Shown: positions 1-7,368, counted from the first letter of the stretch. The stretch: 26,329 nt of DNA from Pseudomonadota bacterium (GCA_023388955.1 JAEWFH010000123.1:1-26329); one strand, 5' to 3'. Notes: generated by a model not told the origin, from the letters alone. Translations and numbers: made by a program.

Positions 1-113
1 CCATTAAAGACGGTGCGGCAAAAGCAGATAGCGCCATCCAGAACTCGGTTGGTGATGGCAGCCCCAACCCGGGCGTAACACCTCCCGCAGATGATTCGGC
101 TCCCAAGTCGTAA
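1..113 (+). CDS. C-terminal tail of an unrecognised protein (5' end outside window)
   Basis: An open frame enters from the left edge (first whole codon at base 3) and stops with TAA at 111-113. The visible 36 residues are hydrophilic, rich in Asp, Ala, Ser and Pro, ending in a Pro/Asp-rich tail (PPADDSAPKS). There is no hydrophobic segment or recognisable motif. Two hairpins follow the stop, which supports this being a true gene end. I cannot name the family; a small secreted or cell-envelope protein is possible, but that is only a guess from composition. Confidence 0.5.
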   Translation, partial: IKDGAAKADSAIQNSVGDGSPNPGVTPPADDSAPKS

Positions 114-149
114 TTCTGCTGCCTGGGCCTGAATTGGCCCGATGATATC

Positions 150-166
150 GCCCGCGTTAAGCGGGC
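150..166 (+). terminator. GC hairpin downstream of the first gene
   Basis: GCCCGC at 150-155 pairs perfectly with GCGGGC at 161-166 around a 5-base loop. It lacks a T-run and is followed within 7 bases by a second, longer hairpin, so it may be an auxiliary stem of the same termination region. Confidence 0.4.
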
Positions 167-172
167 ATTCGG

Positions 173-204
173 AACACCCCTGCGCTGCAGCCCAGGGGTG
201 TTTT
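173..204 (+). terminator. Rho-independent terminator before ubiK
   Basis: AACACCCCTG (173-182) pairs perfectly with CAGGGGTGTT (193-202) around a 10-base loop and runs into T bases (201-204) and an AT-rich stretch. It closes the upstream transcription unit. The following 85 bases up to ubiK hold no clear promoter that I can support. Confidence 0.75.
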
Positions 205-289
205 AATATTGGGAGCAGCCTGCATTACACTAGCGGGTCGTCGCTGCAGGCAAATTCCTGTGCATGTATGAATGAATCCGGAGGTAGCA

Positions 290-568
290 ATGGTTAACCG
301 CAATGATTGGTTTGAAGATTTTCAGAAGAATATGTCCGAGCTCATTGCCAAAAGCCCGGCGGCCGATATCGAGCGCAACGTCAAAGCCATGATGGCGCAA
401 ACATTTTCGCGTATGGATTTGATCACTCGCGAGGAATTCGATGTTCAGGCGCAGTTGCTGGAACGCGCTCTGGCCCGAATTACGGCGCTGGAGTCACGCG
501 TGCAGGTGCTGGAAGGCCGGCCAGATACTCCCTTGCAGCCAGGGCCAGGCGCCACCGGTACCCAATAA
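290..568 (+). CDS. ubiK: UbiK family ubiquinone biosynthesis accessory factor (BMFP domain)
   Basis: This 92-residue protein begins VNRNDWFEDFQKNMSELI and has the family layout: an amphipathic N-terminal helix followed by a C-terminal coiled coil (roughly residues 45-78, RITALESRVQVLE). In Enterobacteria UbiK (formerly YqiC) trimerises and works with UbiJ as a scaffold for aerobic ubiquinone synthesis. The start was set at ATG 290 because GGAGG (280-284) lies 5 bases before it; an in-frame ATG at 272 lacks such a site. The length is normal. The last 15 residues are Pro/Gly-rich and probably disordered. The gene stands between a terminator and yifB, a pairing that I recall from other Burkholderiales. 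Confidence 0.9.
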   Translation: MVNRNDWFEDFQKNMSELIAKSPAADIERNVKAMMAQTFSRMDLITREEFDVQAQLLERALARITALESRVQVLEGRPDTPLQPGPGATGTQ

Positions 569-690
569 ATCCGCTGATTCCCCTGCTTTATAGTAGTAGC
601 GCTAATGGATGATCTGCTGCCCGGCAGGTCTTGTGGGCAGAAGGAGCGCTGCATACTGACCCCTGTGTGAAACAGTCATGGGGTTTGCAT

Positions 691-2208
691 ATGTCTTTAG
701 CTGTGCTGGCCAGCCGTGCACTGTGCGGTCTTCAGGCCCTGCCGGTACGTGTCGAAGTCCATATGGCCCCAGGCCTGCCGGCTTTTCATGTGGTGGGCCT
801 GCCCGATGCCGGCGTACGCGAAAGCCGTGAAAGGGTACGGTCGGCCATACTCAGCAGCGGTTTCGAATTTCCAGCAGGGCGTCTCACGGTCAACCTGGCG
901 CCGGCCGATCTGCCCAAGGAATCCGGACGTTTCGATTTACCCATTGCGCTGGGTATCTTGCTTGCCTCGGGCCAAGTGCCGGAAGTGCTTTCGTCCGGTT
1001 ATGCCGGCGAGCTTCAGGATTATGTCTTTGCAGGCGAATTGTCGCTAACCGGTGCCATTGCTCCGGTAGGGGCGCCGCTGGCGATTGCGCTGGCCGTGGC
1101 GCGCAGCAATCCCGATGCGGTGCTGGTCCTTCCGGCAGGGTGCGCCGGTCATGCGGCGCTGGTGCCCGGTCTTACGGTGTTGTCTGCGCCCACGCTGCTT
1201 GATGTGGCAGATCATCTCGCGGGGCTTCGGGCGCTGCCGCCTGCGCAGCCGCCGGTGCTGGCGGCGTGTCCTCATGTCGAACCCTGCCTGTCTGAAGTAA
1301 AGGGGCAGGAACTGGCGCGCCGCGTGCTCGAGATCGCGGCTGCCGGTGGTCATAGTCTGCTGATGTCGGGGCCGCCTGGTACCGGCAAAAGCATGCTGGC
1401 ACACAGGTTGCCAGGCCTTTTGCCGCGTCTGGGCGCCGAGCAGGCGCTGGAAGTGTCAGCGTTGGCAGGTTTAAGTGGTCATCCGGCTACGTTTACCGAC
1501 AGGCCGCCATTCAGGTCGCCGCATCACTCTGCCTCCATGCCGGCTTTGGTAGGCGGCGGTGCCTATCCCAGGCCTGGCGAGATAAGCCTGGCCCACCAGG
1601 GTGTTCTGTTTCTTGATGAGCTTCCGGAGTTCCAGCGGCGCGTTCTGGAGTCATTGCGCGAGCCGCTGGAAACCGGCGTTGTTTCCATTGCGCGCGCCTC
1701 GCGAACACTCACTTTTCCAGCCGCTTTCCAGCTGGTCGCAGCCATGAATCCCTGTCCTTGCGGCTGGCAAGGGCACAAGAAGAAAAGCTGCCGCTGCACA
1801 CCGGATCGTGTCGAAGCCTACCGCAGCAGATTGTCTGGCCCCTTGCTCGACAGGGTGGATCTGCAGATCTCGCTGCCCGCGTCCGAGTCCAACTGGGTCG
1901 ATTTGCCTGAAGGAGAAGCCTCTGAACCCGTGCGTCTAAGGGTGGCGCAATGCAGGGCGCGTCAGCTGCAGCGGCAGGGTACGACCAACGCCAGGCTGGG
2001 GGTAGCCGATATCAGCACGCATTGCGGGCTGAATGAACAGGGCAAAATGCTGCTGGCGCAGGGTATGCAGCGCTGGAATTGGTCTGCCCGGGTCGTGCAC
2101 CGGATTCTGCGGGTGGCGCGCACGCTGGCCGACATGGAGGGGCAGGGACAGATAGCGTCGGTGCATGTTGCTGAAGCCATACAATACCGGTTGCCCTGGA
2201 ACGGCTAA
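691..2208 (+). CDS. yifB: YifB/ComM family Mg-chelatase-like AAA+ ATPase
   Basis: The product is 505 residues, matching E. coli YifB. An N-terminal Lon-protease-like fold (about 1-170, with GLPDAGVRESRERVRSAI) precedes the Mg-chelatase-type AAA+ core: Walker A GPPGTGKS at 227-234 and Walker B VLFLDE at 305-310. The motif NPCPCG..K..C.C (Cys 355, 357, 367, 369) is typical of the family and may bind a metal. A C-terminal helical Mg_chelatase_C domain ends the protein. Its relative ComM is a hexameric helicase that promotes branch migration during natural transformation. The start at ATG 691 fits the conserved N-terminus MSLAVLASRA; the ribosome site is weak. The frame remains open upstream, but that part is not family-like. 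About 120 bases separate it from ubiK, with no promoter that I can defend. Confidence 0.93.
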   Translation: MSLAVLASRALCGLQALPVRVEVHMAPGLPAFHVVGLPDAGVRESRERVRSAILSSGFEFPAGRLTVNLAPADLPKESGRFDLPIALGILLASGQVPEVLSSGYAGELQDYVFAGELSLTGAIAPVGAPLAIALAVARSNPDAVLVLPAGCAGHAALVPGLTVLSAPTLLDVADHLAGLRALPPAQPPVLAACPHVEPCLSEVKGQELARRVLEIAAAGGHSLLMSGPPGTGKSMLAHRLPGLLPRLGAEQALEVSALAGLSGHPATFTDRPPFRSPHHSASMPALVGGGAYPRPGEISLAHQGVLFLDELPEFQRRVLESLREPLETGVVSIARASRTLTFPAAFQLVAAMNPCPCGWQGHKKKSCRCTPDRVEAYRSRLSGPLLDRVDLQISLPASESNWVDLPEGEASEPVRLRVAQCRARQLQRQGTTNARLGVADISTHCGLNEQGKMLLAQGMQRWNWSARVVHRILRVARTLADMEGQGQIASVHVAEAIQYRLPWNG

Positions 2209-2226
2209 GTTGTTGCGCGAATCAGT

Positions 2227-2256
2227 TAGACAAACGGCTTTAATTCATCGTATAAT
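2227..2256 (+). promoter_or_regulatory. Sigma70 promoter of the rpmI-rplT-pheST-ihfA cluster
   Basis: TAGACA (2227-2232, 5 of 6 to consensus) is separated by 18 bases from a perfect TATAAT (2251-2256). Transcription would start near 2263, giving a leader of about 140 bases before rpmI. It begins only 19 bases after the yifB stop, so the ribosomal cluster has its own strong start and need not depend on read-through. Confidence 0.8.
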
Positions 2257-2260
2257 CAAG

Positions 2261-2404
2261 GGCTTTTCCAAGTGTATGCCCAATTTATGGCAACAAGCCT
2301 ATTTGGGGTAGCCGGAAAAGAAATCAATAAGTGAATGCCGGGTTGTGCAAGCGCCGCCAGTTTGTTTGGGGGCCACCTACATTCATCAATCACAGAGTTA
2401 CATC
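2261..2404 (+). promoter_or_regulatory. Structured 5' leader of rpmI (candidate L20 autoregulatory leader)
   Basis: CTTTTCC (2263-2269) is complementary to GGAAAAG (2314-2320), enclosing shorter complementary pieces (TGCC/GGCA around 2278-2291 and CCCAA/TTGGG around 2279-2307) that could form alternative pairings. No strong Shine-Dalgarno precedes the rpmI ATG. In E. coli and in Bacillus, L20 represses this operon by binding its own mRNA leader. That role here is inference from position and pairing only. Confidence 0.4.
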
Positions 2405-2602
2405 ATGCCTAAGATGAAAACCAAGAAAGGCGCTGCCAAGCGCTTTAAGGTTCGTGGTAGCGGGTCTATCAAGCGGGGCCAGGCGTTCAAGCGTCACATC
2501 CTCACCAAGAAAACAACCAAGAACAAGCGCCATCTGCGCGGTTCGGCTGCCGTTCACGATGCAGATGTGAGCGCAGTCAAGGCAATGTTGCCGTTCGCTT
2601 GA
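2405..2602 (+). CDS. rpmI: 50S ribosomal protein L35
   Basis: The 65-residue, strongly basic protein MPKMKTKKGAAKRFKVRGSG has the standard L35 sequence and length. It is a late-assembling protein of the large ribosomal subunit, encoded just before L20 (13 bases between stop and next start). ATG 2405 was chosen because MPKMKTKKGA is the universal L35 start; the frame is open further upstream, but that extension is not L35-like. The ribosome-binding site is weak, which suits translational control. In most proteobacteria infC precedes rpmI; here yifB does. Confidence 0.97.
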   Translation: MPKMKTKKGAAKRFKVRGSGSIKRGQAFKRHILTKKTTKNKRHLRGSAAVHDADVSAVKAMLPFA

Positions 2603-2615
2603 TAGGAGATCTGAT

Positions 2616-2975
2616 ATGCCACGCGTAAAACGCGGCGTTACTGCCCGTGCCCGTCACAAAAAAGTTATTAAAGCAGCAAAAGGTTATCGTGGTCGCCGCG
2701 GTAATGTATTCCGTGTCGCCAAACAGGCGGTAATGAAGGCCGGGCAATATGCCTACCGTGACCGCCGCAACAAGAAGCGCACGTTCCGCGCCCTCTGGAT
2801 CACCCGTATCAATGCGGCTTGCCGTGAACTGGGTGTTTCCTACAGCGTGTTCATCGCCGGCACCAAGAAAGCCTCGATTGAACTGGATCGCAAGGTTTTG
2901 GCCGACATGGCCGTAAACGATAAAGCCGGCTTTGCTGCCGTGGTTGAACAAGCCAAGTCTGCTTTGGCTGCTTGA
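2616..2975 (+). CDS. rplT: 50S ribosomal protein L20
   Basis: The 119-residue basic protein begins MPRVKRGVTARARHKKVI and contains the conserved AKGYRGRRGNVFRVAKQAV segment. Its long N-terminal basic helix threads into 23S rRNA and the globular C-terminal half carries the GVSYSVFIAGTKKA core. L20 is needed for early large-subunit assembly and is the known repressor of its own operon in several bacteria. AGGAG at 2603-2607, with 8 bases of spacing, makes the start firm. The gene lies between rpmI and pheS in the usual order. Confidence 0.98.
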   Translation: MPRVKRGVTARARHKKVIKAAKGYRGRRGNVFRVAKQAVMKAGQYAYRDRRNKKRTFRALWITRINAACRELGVSYSVFIAGTKKASIELDRKVLADMAVNDKAGFAAVVEQAKSALAA

Positions 2976-2998
2976 TCAATCTCGATTCTGTATTGCTG

Positions 2999-3031
2999 CA
3001 AACGGGGCTCTAGCGGGCTCCGTTTGTATTT
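2999..3031 (+). terminator. Hairpin between rplT and pheS, possible attenuator
   Basis: CAAACGG (2999-3005) pairs with CCGTTTG (3020-3026); the stem continues inward with five more pairs, two of them G-U wobbles, leaving a 4-base loop. A short T-rich stretch (TATTT) follows and the pheS ATG is at 3045. It could act as a partial terminator or attenuator that lowers pheST expression relative to the ribosomal genes. E. coli pheST is attenuated, but I see no phenylalanine-rich leader peptide here. Confidence 0.5.
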
Positions 3032-3044
3032 GGAAACGCTACCT

Positions 3045-4067
3045 ATGACTCCTTCGGTTGATGACCTGATCGTTCAGGCGCAAGAACAGTTTGCCCAGGC
3101 CAGTGATGCTGCGGCACTTGAAAATGCCAAGGCCCGATTTTTGGGCAAGCAGGGTGCGTTAACCGCCCTGATGAAAGGCCTGGCGCAGTTGGCTCCTGAT
3201 CAGAAAAAGGCCGAAGGGGCCCGTATCAACCAGGTCAAACAGCAAATCGAGGGTCTGCTCAACGCCAGGCGTCAGGAAATGGCCCAGGCTGAACTCGACA
3301 AGCGTCTGGCAGCCGAAACAATAGACGTCAGTTTGCCGGGGCGGGGCAAGGGAGTAGGGGGCATACACCCCGTCATACAATCGTGGCAGCGCGTTGAAGC
3401 CATATTCCGCTCCATCGGATTCGATGTGGCTGACGGCCCAGAAATCGAAAACGACTGGACCAACTTCACGGCCCTGAACAACCCTGAAAACCATCCTGCA
3501 CGCTCGATGCAGGACACTTTCTATGTCGACATGCAGGATAGCCAGGGCTTGCCTTTGCTTCTGCGCACGCACACCAGCCCCATGCAGGTGCGCTACGCCC
3601 GCATGCACAAACCGCCCATCAAGGTTATTGCTCCGGGGCGTACCTATCGCGTAGACAGCGATGCTACTCACTCTCCTATGTTCCACCAGGTTGAAGGCCT
3701 GTGGATCGCCGAAGACATTTCTTTTGCCGACCTGAAGGGTGTTTACACGGACTTCTTGCGCGCTTTCTTTGAAACCGAAGATCTTTGTGTGCGCTTCCGC
3801 CCGTCATTCTTCCCCTTTACCGAGCCCTCGGCCGAAATTGACATGATGTTTACGTCGGGACCGAACCAGGGGCGGTGGCTCGAAATTTCCGGCTCGGGCC
3901 AGGTGCACCCGCAGGTGGTGCGCAATTTCGGGCTCGACCCTGAGCGCTATATCGGTTTCGCATTTGGTTCAGGGCTGGAACGCCTGACTATGTTGCGCTA
4001 TGGCGTCAATGATTTGCGCCAGTTCTTTGAAGGCGATTTACGCTTTCTGCGCCAGTTCAACCGCTGA
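3045..4067 (+). CDS. pheS: Phenylalanyl-tRNA synthetase alpha subunit
   Basis: This 340-residue class II synthetase subunit attaches phenylalanine to tRNA-Phe as an alpha2-beta2 tetramer with PheT. An N-terminal coiled coil (about 1-90) binds tRNA and the catalytic core runs from about residue 106 (GGIHPVIQSWQRVEAIF). Visible motifs are RTHTSPMQVRYA (174-185), motif 2 FRPSFFPFTEPSAEI (251-265) and motif 3 GFAFGSGLERLTML (304-317). The start ATG 3045 (MTPSVDDL) fits Burkholderiales homologues; a TTG at 3024 in the same frame lies in the preceding hairpin and is unlikely. pheT follows after 77 bases. Confidence 0.97.
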   Translation: MTPSVDDLIVQAQEQFAQASDAAALENAKARFLGKQGALTALMKGLAQLAPDQKKAEGARINQVKQQIEGLLNARRQEMAQAELDKRLAAETIDVSLPGRGKGVGGIHPVIQSWQRVEAIFRSIGFDVADGPEIENDWTNFTALNNPENHPARSMQDTFYVDMQDSQGLPLLLRTHTSPMQVRYARMHKPPIKVIAPGRTYRVDSDATHSPMFHQVEGLWIAEDISFADLKGVYTDFLRAFFETEDLCVRFRPSFFPFTEPSAEIDMMFTSGPNQGRWLEISGSGQVHPQVVRNFGLDPERYIGFAFGSGLERLTMLRYGVNDLRQFFEGDLRFLRQFNR

Positions 4068-4144
4068 AAACCTGCAAACAGGCGGCACTGCGCCTGATCG
4101 CGGCCGGCCTGGCCCCGCTGTAAAACGAATACGACGAGTACATT

Positions 4145-6556
4145 ATGCAATTTCCTGAGTCCTGGCTACGTGCTTTTGCAAATCCCGACCTAGACACCGA
4201 CGCCTTGTCGCATCGCTTGACGATGGCGGGTCTTGAAGTCGAGGAAACCACCACGGTGGCGCCTCCCTTCAGCGGTGTGGTGGTTGCGCATATCAAGGAG
4301 ATTGCGGCTCACCCCAACGCCGACAAGCTGCGCATTTGCCAGGTCGACGATGGCTCAGGCGAGCTGCTGCAGATTGTTTGTGGTGCGCCCAATGCGGCAG
4401 CCGGCCTCAAGGTGCCGCTGGCTCGCGTAGGTGCCGAACTGCCCGGCGGCATGAAGATCGGCGTTGCCAAAATGCGAGGTGTGGCCTCTGCAGGCATGCT
4501 GTGCTCGGCGCGCGAGCTTGGTCTGTCGCAAGACCACGCAGGTTTGCTCGAGCTCGATCCGGAGGCCCCGGTCGGCGTATCCATACGTACTGCGCTTGAT
4601 CTGGACGACACGCTGTTCACCCTGAAAATGACCCCCAACCGGGCCGACTGCCTGTCCATTCTGGGTGTGGCACGCGAAGTGTCTGCCCTGACCGGCGTGC
4701 CGCTGACACGTCCCGCGTTTGAGCCAGTACCCGTTACCCTGGACGATCGTCTTTCAGTGAGCGTACAGGCGCCTGACCTTTGTGGACGCTTTGCCGGCCG
4801 CGTCATTCGCGGTGTCAATGCGCGCGTAGCCACTCCTGACTGGATGAAAACACGTCTGGAGCGTGCGGGGCAACGCTCCATTTCAGCGCTGGTCGATATT
4901 TCGAACTATGTCATGCTGGAATTGGGTCGGCCCACTCACGTCTTCGACCTGAAGCGCATACAAGGCGGCCTGACCGTACGCTGGGCGCAACAAGGCGAGC
5001 AGCTGGAACTGCTGAACGGACAAACCGTTACCCTTGAGCCTGATGTCGGTGTAATTGCAGCGGGCGATGCCGTCGAAAGTCTGGCGGGCATCATGGGCGG
5101 TGAAGCCACCGCCGTGACGCTGGATACGACCGATATCTATCTGGAAGGTGCTTTCTGGTGGCCGGAAGCCATCATGGGTCGCCCGCGTCGTTATAAATTC
5201 AGTTCCGAAGCCAGCCATCGCTTCGAGCGGGGCGTTGACTTTGCTTCGATCACCGACGATCTGGAGTTCATGACCCGCCTGCTGGTTGACATCTGCGGTG
5301 GCCAGGTCGGCCCTCTGGATGATCAGGTAATCAACTTGCCGGCGCGCGAGCCGGTATCCATGCGTTTGTCACGCTGCCACAAGGTTCTTGGGGTGCAGGT
5401 TTCGAGTGCGGAAATAGCAACCATTTTTACCAACCTGGGCCTGCCTTTCGAGGTTCAGGAAGGCGACGTGTTCGTCGTCAGCCCGCCATCTTATCGATTT
5501 GACCTCTTTATCGAAGAGGACCTGATCGAGGAAGTGGCGCGTGTATATGGCTTTGAGCGTATTCCCGATGTGCCTCCTGTAGCACGTGCGCACATGCTGG
5601 CCAGCCCTGAAGTGCTGCGTGGGCCGCACGCCTTGCGTGCGAGCATGGCAAGCCAGGACTATCAGGAAGTCATCAATTTTGCTTTCGTGGAAGAGTCCTG
5701 GGAGCGCGACTTTGCAGGTAACGACAATCCGATCAGGTTGTTGAACCCTATCGCCAGCCAACTGGCGGTCATGCGGTCCAGTCTGATGGGCGGCTTGCTG
5801 GCCAATATCGTGCACAATGCCAACCGCAAGCAAAGCCGTGTTCGGGTGTTTGAGCTCGGGCGTGTTTTTGCGCGCGATGACCAGGTCGCCGATGGCGGTC
5901 TGACGGTGGCCGGCATCAATCAGCCCCAGCGCCTGGCTGGTGCTGCCTGGGGGCCTGCCGTGGAAGAGCAATGGGGCACTCCATCGCGTCCCGTTGATTT
6001 CTATGATGTCCGCAATGATGTTGAATGCCTGCTGGGTGCACGGGCCGGCAATCTGGTGTGTGTCGCCGATACGCATCCCGCCCTGCATCCGGGTCGTTCG
6101 GCCAGGCTGGAACTCGATGGCAAGGCTATCGGCTGGCTGGGCGAGTTGCATCCGCGTTGGGCCCAGCAGTACGATCTTGCACACGCGCCAGTAGTGTTCG
6201 AGCTGGATGTCGAGGCGATTTCCGTTGGTGAATTGCCCGTACCTGCAGAGCTTTCACGTCAGCCTGTGGTGATTCGCGATCTGGCGGTATTGGTCGATCT
6301 GGATGTGTCGTACCAGGATTTGTTAAATACACTTACTCGCGCGATCGAATCTAATGCTACTCTTGGCATCGTCAAAGATATTAAACTGTTCGACGTGTGG
6401 CGAGATAAATCGGCCCAAACAGCCGAGAAAAGTATGGCCTTCCGTTTCTGGCTTCAGAATCCGGAAGCTACACTCGACGATGCCACCGTTGAACAATGCA
6501 TGACACTGCTGCTTGATGCGCTGGTCAATGCCCACGGCGTACGCCAGCGCGCATAA
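4145..6556 (+). CDS. pheT: Phenylalanyl-tRNA synthetase beta subunit
   Basis: The 803-residue protein has the full bacterial beta-subunit layout. An EMAP/OB-fold tRNA-binding domain lies near residues 39-150 (HPNADKLRICQVD...VCGAPN), B3/B4 editing domains occupy the middle and hydrolyse mischarged Tyr-tRNA-Phe, B5 and a catalytic-like core follow, and a C-terminal ferredoxin-fold anticodon-binding domain spans about the last 95 residues (LSRQPVVIRDLAVLVD onward). The length is normal and the frame uninterrupted. The sequence is Burkholderiales-like throughout and codon use matches pheS. The ribosome site upstream is weak, so coupling to pheS or leader structure may matter. ihfA starts 13 bases after its stop. 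Confidence 0.97.
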   Translation: MQFPESWLRAFANPDLDTDALSHRLTMAGLEVEETTTVAPPFSGVVVAHIKEIAAHPNADKLRICQVDDGSGELLQIVCGAPNAAAGLKVPLARVGAELPGGMKIGVAKMRGVASAGMLCSARELGLSQDHAGLLELDPEAPVGVSIRTALDLDDTLFTLKMTPNRADCLSILGVAREVSALTGVPLTRPAFEPVPVTLDDRLSVSVQAPDLCGRFAGRVIRGVNARVATPDWMKTRLERAGQRSISALVDISNYVMLELGRPTHVFDLKRIQGGLTVRWAQQGEQLELLNGQTVTLEPDVGVIAAGDAVESLAGIMGGEATAVTLDTTDIYLEGAFWWPEAIMGRPRRYKFSSEASHRFERGVDFASITDDLEFMTRLLVDICGGQVGPLDDQVINLPAREPVSMRLSRCHKVLGVQVSSAEIATIFTNLGLPFEVQEGDVFVVSPPSYRFDLFIEEDLIEEVARVYGFERIPDVPPVARAHMLASPEVLRGPHALRASMASQDYQEVINFAFVEESWERDFAGNDNPIRLLNPIASQLAVMRSSLMGGLLANIVHNANRKQSRVRVFELGRVFARDDQVADGGLTVAGINQPQRLAGAAWGPAVEEQWGTPSRPVDFYDVRNDVECLLGARAGNLVCVADTHPALHPGRSARLELDGKAIGWLGELHPRWAQQYDLAHAPVVFELDVEAISVGELPVPAELSRQPVVIRDLAVLVDLDVSYQDLLNTLTRAIESNATLGIVKDIKLFDVWRDKSAQTAEKSMAFRFWLQNPEATLDDATVEQCMTLLLDALVNAHGVRQRA

Positions 6557-6569
6557 GGAACAACAAATT

Positions 6570-6890
6570 ATGAATCCGGAACGTACCCTGACCAAGGCTG
6601 AGCTGGCGGAGTTGCTGTTCGACCGCGTGGGATTGAACAAGCGTGAAGCCAAGGATATTGTCGATACCTTCTTCGAGGAAATTCGCGACTCGCTTGCGCG
6701 CGGTGTCGAGGTCAAGTTGTCCGGTTTCGGTAATTTCCAGGTGCGCGACAAGCCGGCTCGTCCCGGACGCAATCCAAAAACCGGCGAAGTCATCCCTATC
6801 GCGGCGCGCCGGGTCGTTACTTTTCATGCCAGCCAGAAACTCAAGGTTGTTGTCGAATCAGCCGGCAAGACCCCTGCATCCATCGGGTAA
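6570..6890 (+). CDS. ihfA: Integration host factor alpha subunit
   Basis: The 106-residue DNA-bending protein pairs with IhfB to make sharp bends at replication, recombination and promoter sites. It shows the HU/IHF fold: LTKAELAELLFDRVGLNKREAKDIVDTFFEEI in the helical body and the DNA-binding arm RPGRNPKTGEVIPIAARRVVTF, with Pro65 at the intercalating tip. ATG 6570 follows AAGGA (6555-6559); the frame is open further upstream inside pheT. The sequence is of the Bordetella/Alcaligenaceae type to its end, unlike Xanthomonas IhfA. Of the last 17 codons, 7 end in A or T, in sharp contrast to the DNA that follows. Confidence 0.96.
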   Translation: MNPERTLTKAELAELLFDRVGLNKREAKDIVDTFFEEIRDSLARGVEVKLSGFGNFQVRDKPARPGRNPKTGEVIPIAARRVVTFHASQKLKVVVESAGKTPASIG

Positions 6891-6893
6891 CAC

Positions 6894-7250
6894 ATGAGCA
6901 CCAGCGAAACTCCAGTCACTTTGCCGCCCATCCCGGCCAAGCGCTACTTCACCATTGGCGAGGTCAGCGAGCTGTGCGACGTCAAGCCGCACGTGCTGCG
7001 GTACTGGGAAACCGAGTTCCCCATGCTCAGCCCGGTCAAGCGCCGTGGCAACCGCCGCTACTACCAGCGCCACGAGGTGCTGATGGTGCGCCAGATCCGC
7101 GGGCTGCTGTACGAGCAGGGCTACACCATCGGCGGCGCTCGGCTGCGGCTGGAAGGCGATGCAGGCCGCGACGAATCGGCGCTGAGCACCCAGATCGTCC
7201 GCCAGGTGCGGATGGAACTGGAGGAAGTGCTGCAACTGTTGAGGCGGTAG
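6894..7250 (+). CDS. MerR-family transcriptional regulator downstream of ihfA, probable hybrid of two lineages
   Basis: This 118-residue protein has an N-terminal MerR winged-helix domain: KRYFTIGEVSELCDVKPHVLRYWETEF (residues 16-42) and VKRRGNRRYYQRHEVLMVRQI (48-68), then a C-terminal dimerisation helix (100-118). No effector-binding domain or metal-binding cysteines are present, so the ligand is unknown. It starts 3 bases after the ihfA stop, the normal neighbour in beta- and gamma-proteobacteria. Residues from Asp29 onward look Xanthomonadales-like, with Asp29 where my recollection of Burkholderiales homologues has Gly. Codons 2-10 include four ending in A or T, while 25 of the next 26 end in G or C. 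The lineage switch therefore appears to lie inside this reading frame. Confidence 0.9.
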   Translation: MSTSETPVTLPPIPAKRYFTIGEVSELCDVKPHVLRYWETEFPMLSPVKRRGNRRYYQRHEVLMVRQIRGLLYEQGYTIGGARLRLEGDAGRDESALSTQIVRQVRMELEEVLQLLRR

Positions 7251-7253
7251 GGG

Positions 7254-7265
7254 TATACTTGCCGG
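7254..7265 (+). promoter_or_regulatory. -10 element and GC-rich discriminator of the tRNA-Pro gene
   Basis: TATACT (7254-7259, 5 of 6 to the -10 consensus) lies 32 bases before the tRNA and is followed by an all-GC stretch, like the GC-rich discriminators of stringently controlled stable RNA promoters. No good -35 is visible at the right distance inside the end of merR, so the promoter call is partial. Confidence 0.5.
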
Positions 7266-7291
7266 CCGCCGCACAGGCGGGACGGATTTTC

Positions 7292-7368
7292 CGGGGTGTA
7301 GCGCAGCCTGGTAGCGCACTTGTCTGGGGGACAAGTGGTCGTCGGTTCGAATCCGGCCACCCCGACCA
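7292..7368 (+). tRNA. tRNA-Pro (anticodon GGG)
   Basis: A 77-base cloverleaf with encoded CCA. Acceptor strand CGGGGTG (7292-7298) pairs with CACCCCG (7358-7364), the discriminator is A, and CCA lies at 7366-7368. The anticodon stem CTTGT/ACAAG encloses CTGGGGG, with anticodon GGG at 7326-7328. The T-loop GGTTCGAATCC is standard. It reads CCC (and probably CCU) codons. The position after ihfA-merR is conserved in many gammaproteobacteria. Confidence 0.97.

Noticed and set aside
209..231. Possible ubiK promoter (TTGGGA and TACACT)
   Set aside because: The spacing is only 11 bases, too short for a sigma70 promoter.
631..659. Possible yifB promoter (TTGTGG-N17-TACTGA)
   Set aside because: The spacing is right, but both hexamers match the consensus poorly.
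4068..4144. A short coding-like stretch between pheS and pheT
   Set aside because: It is about 20 codons, has no start or ribosome site, and no evidence separates it from chance.
7292..7368. tRNA-Pro as an integration site for a mobile element that would explain the composition change
   Set aside because: The composition changes upstream of the tRNA, not at its 3' end. No partial copy of the tRNA end was seen elsewhere, and there is no integrase gene in the window.
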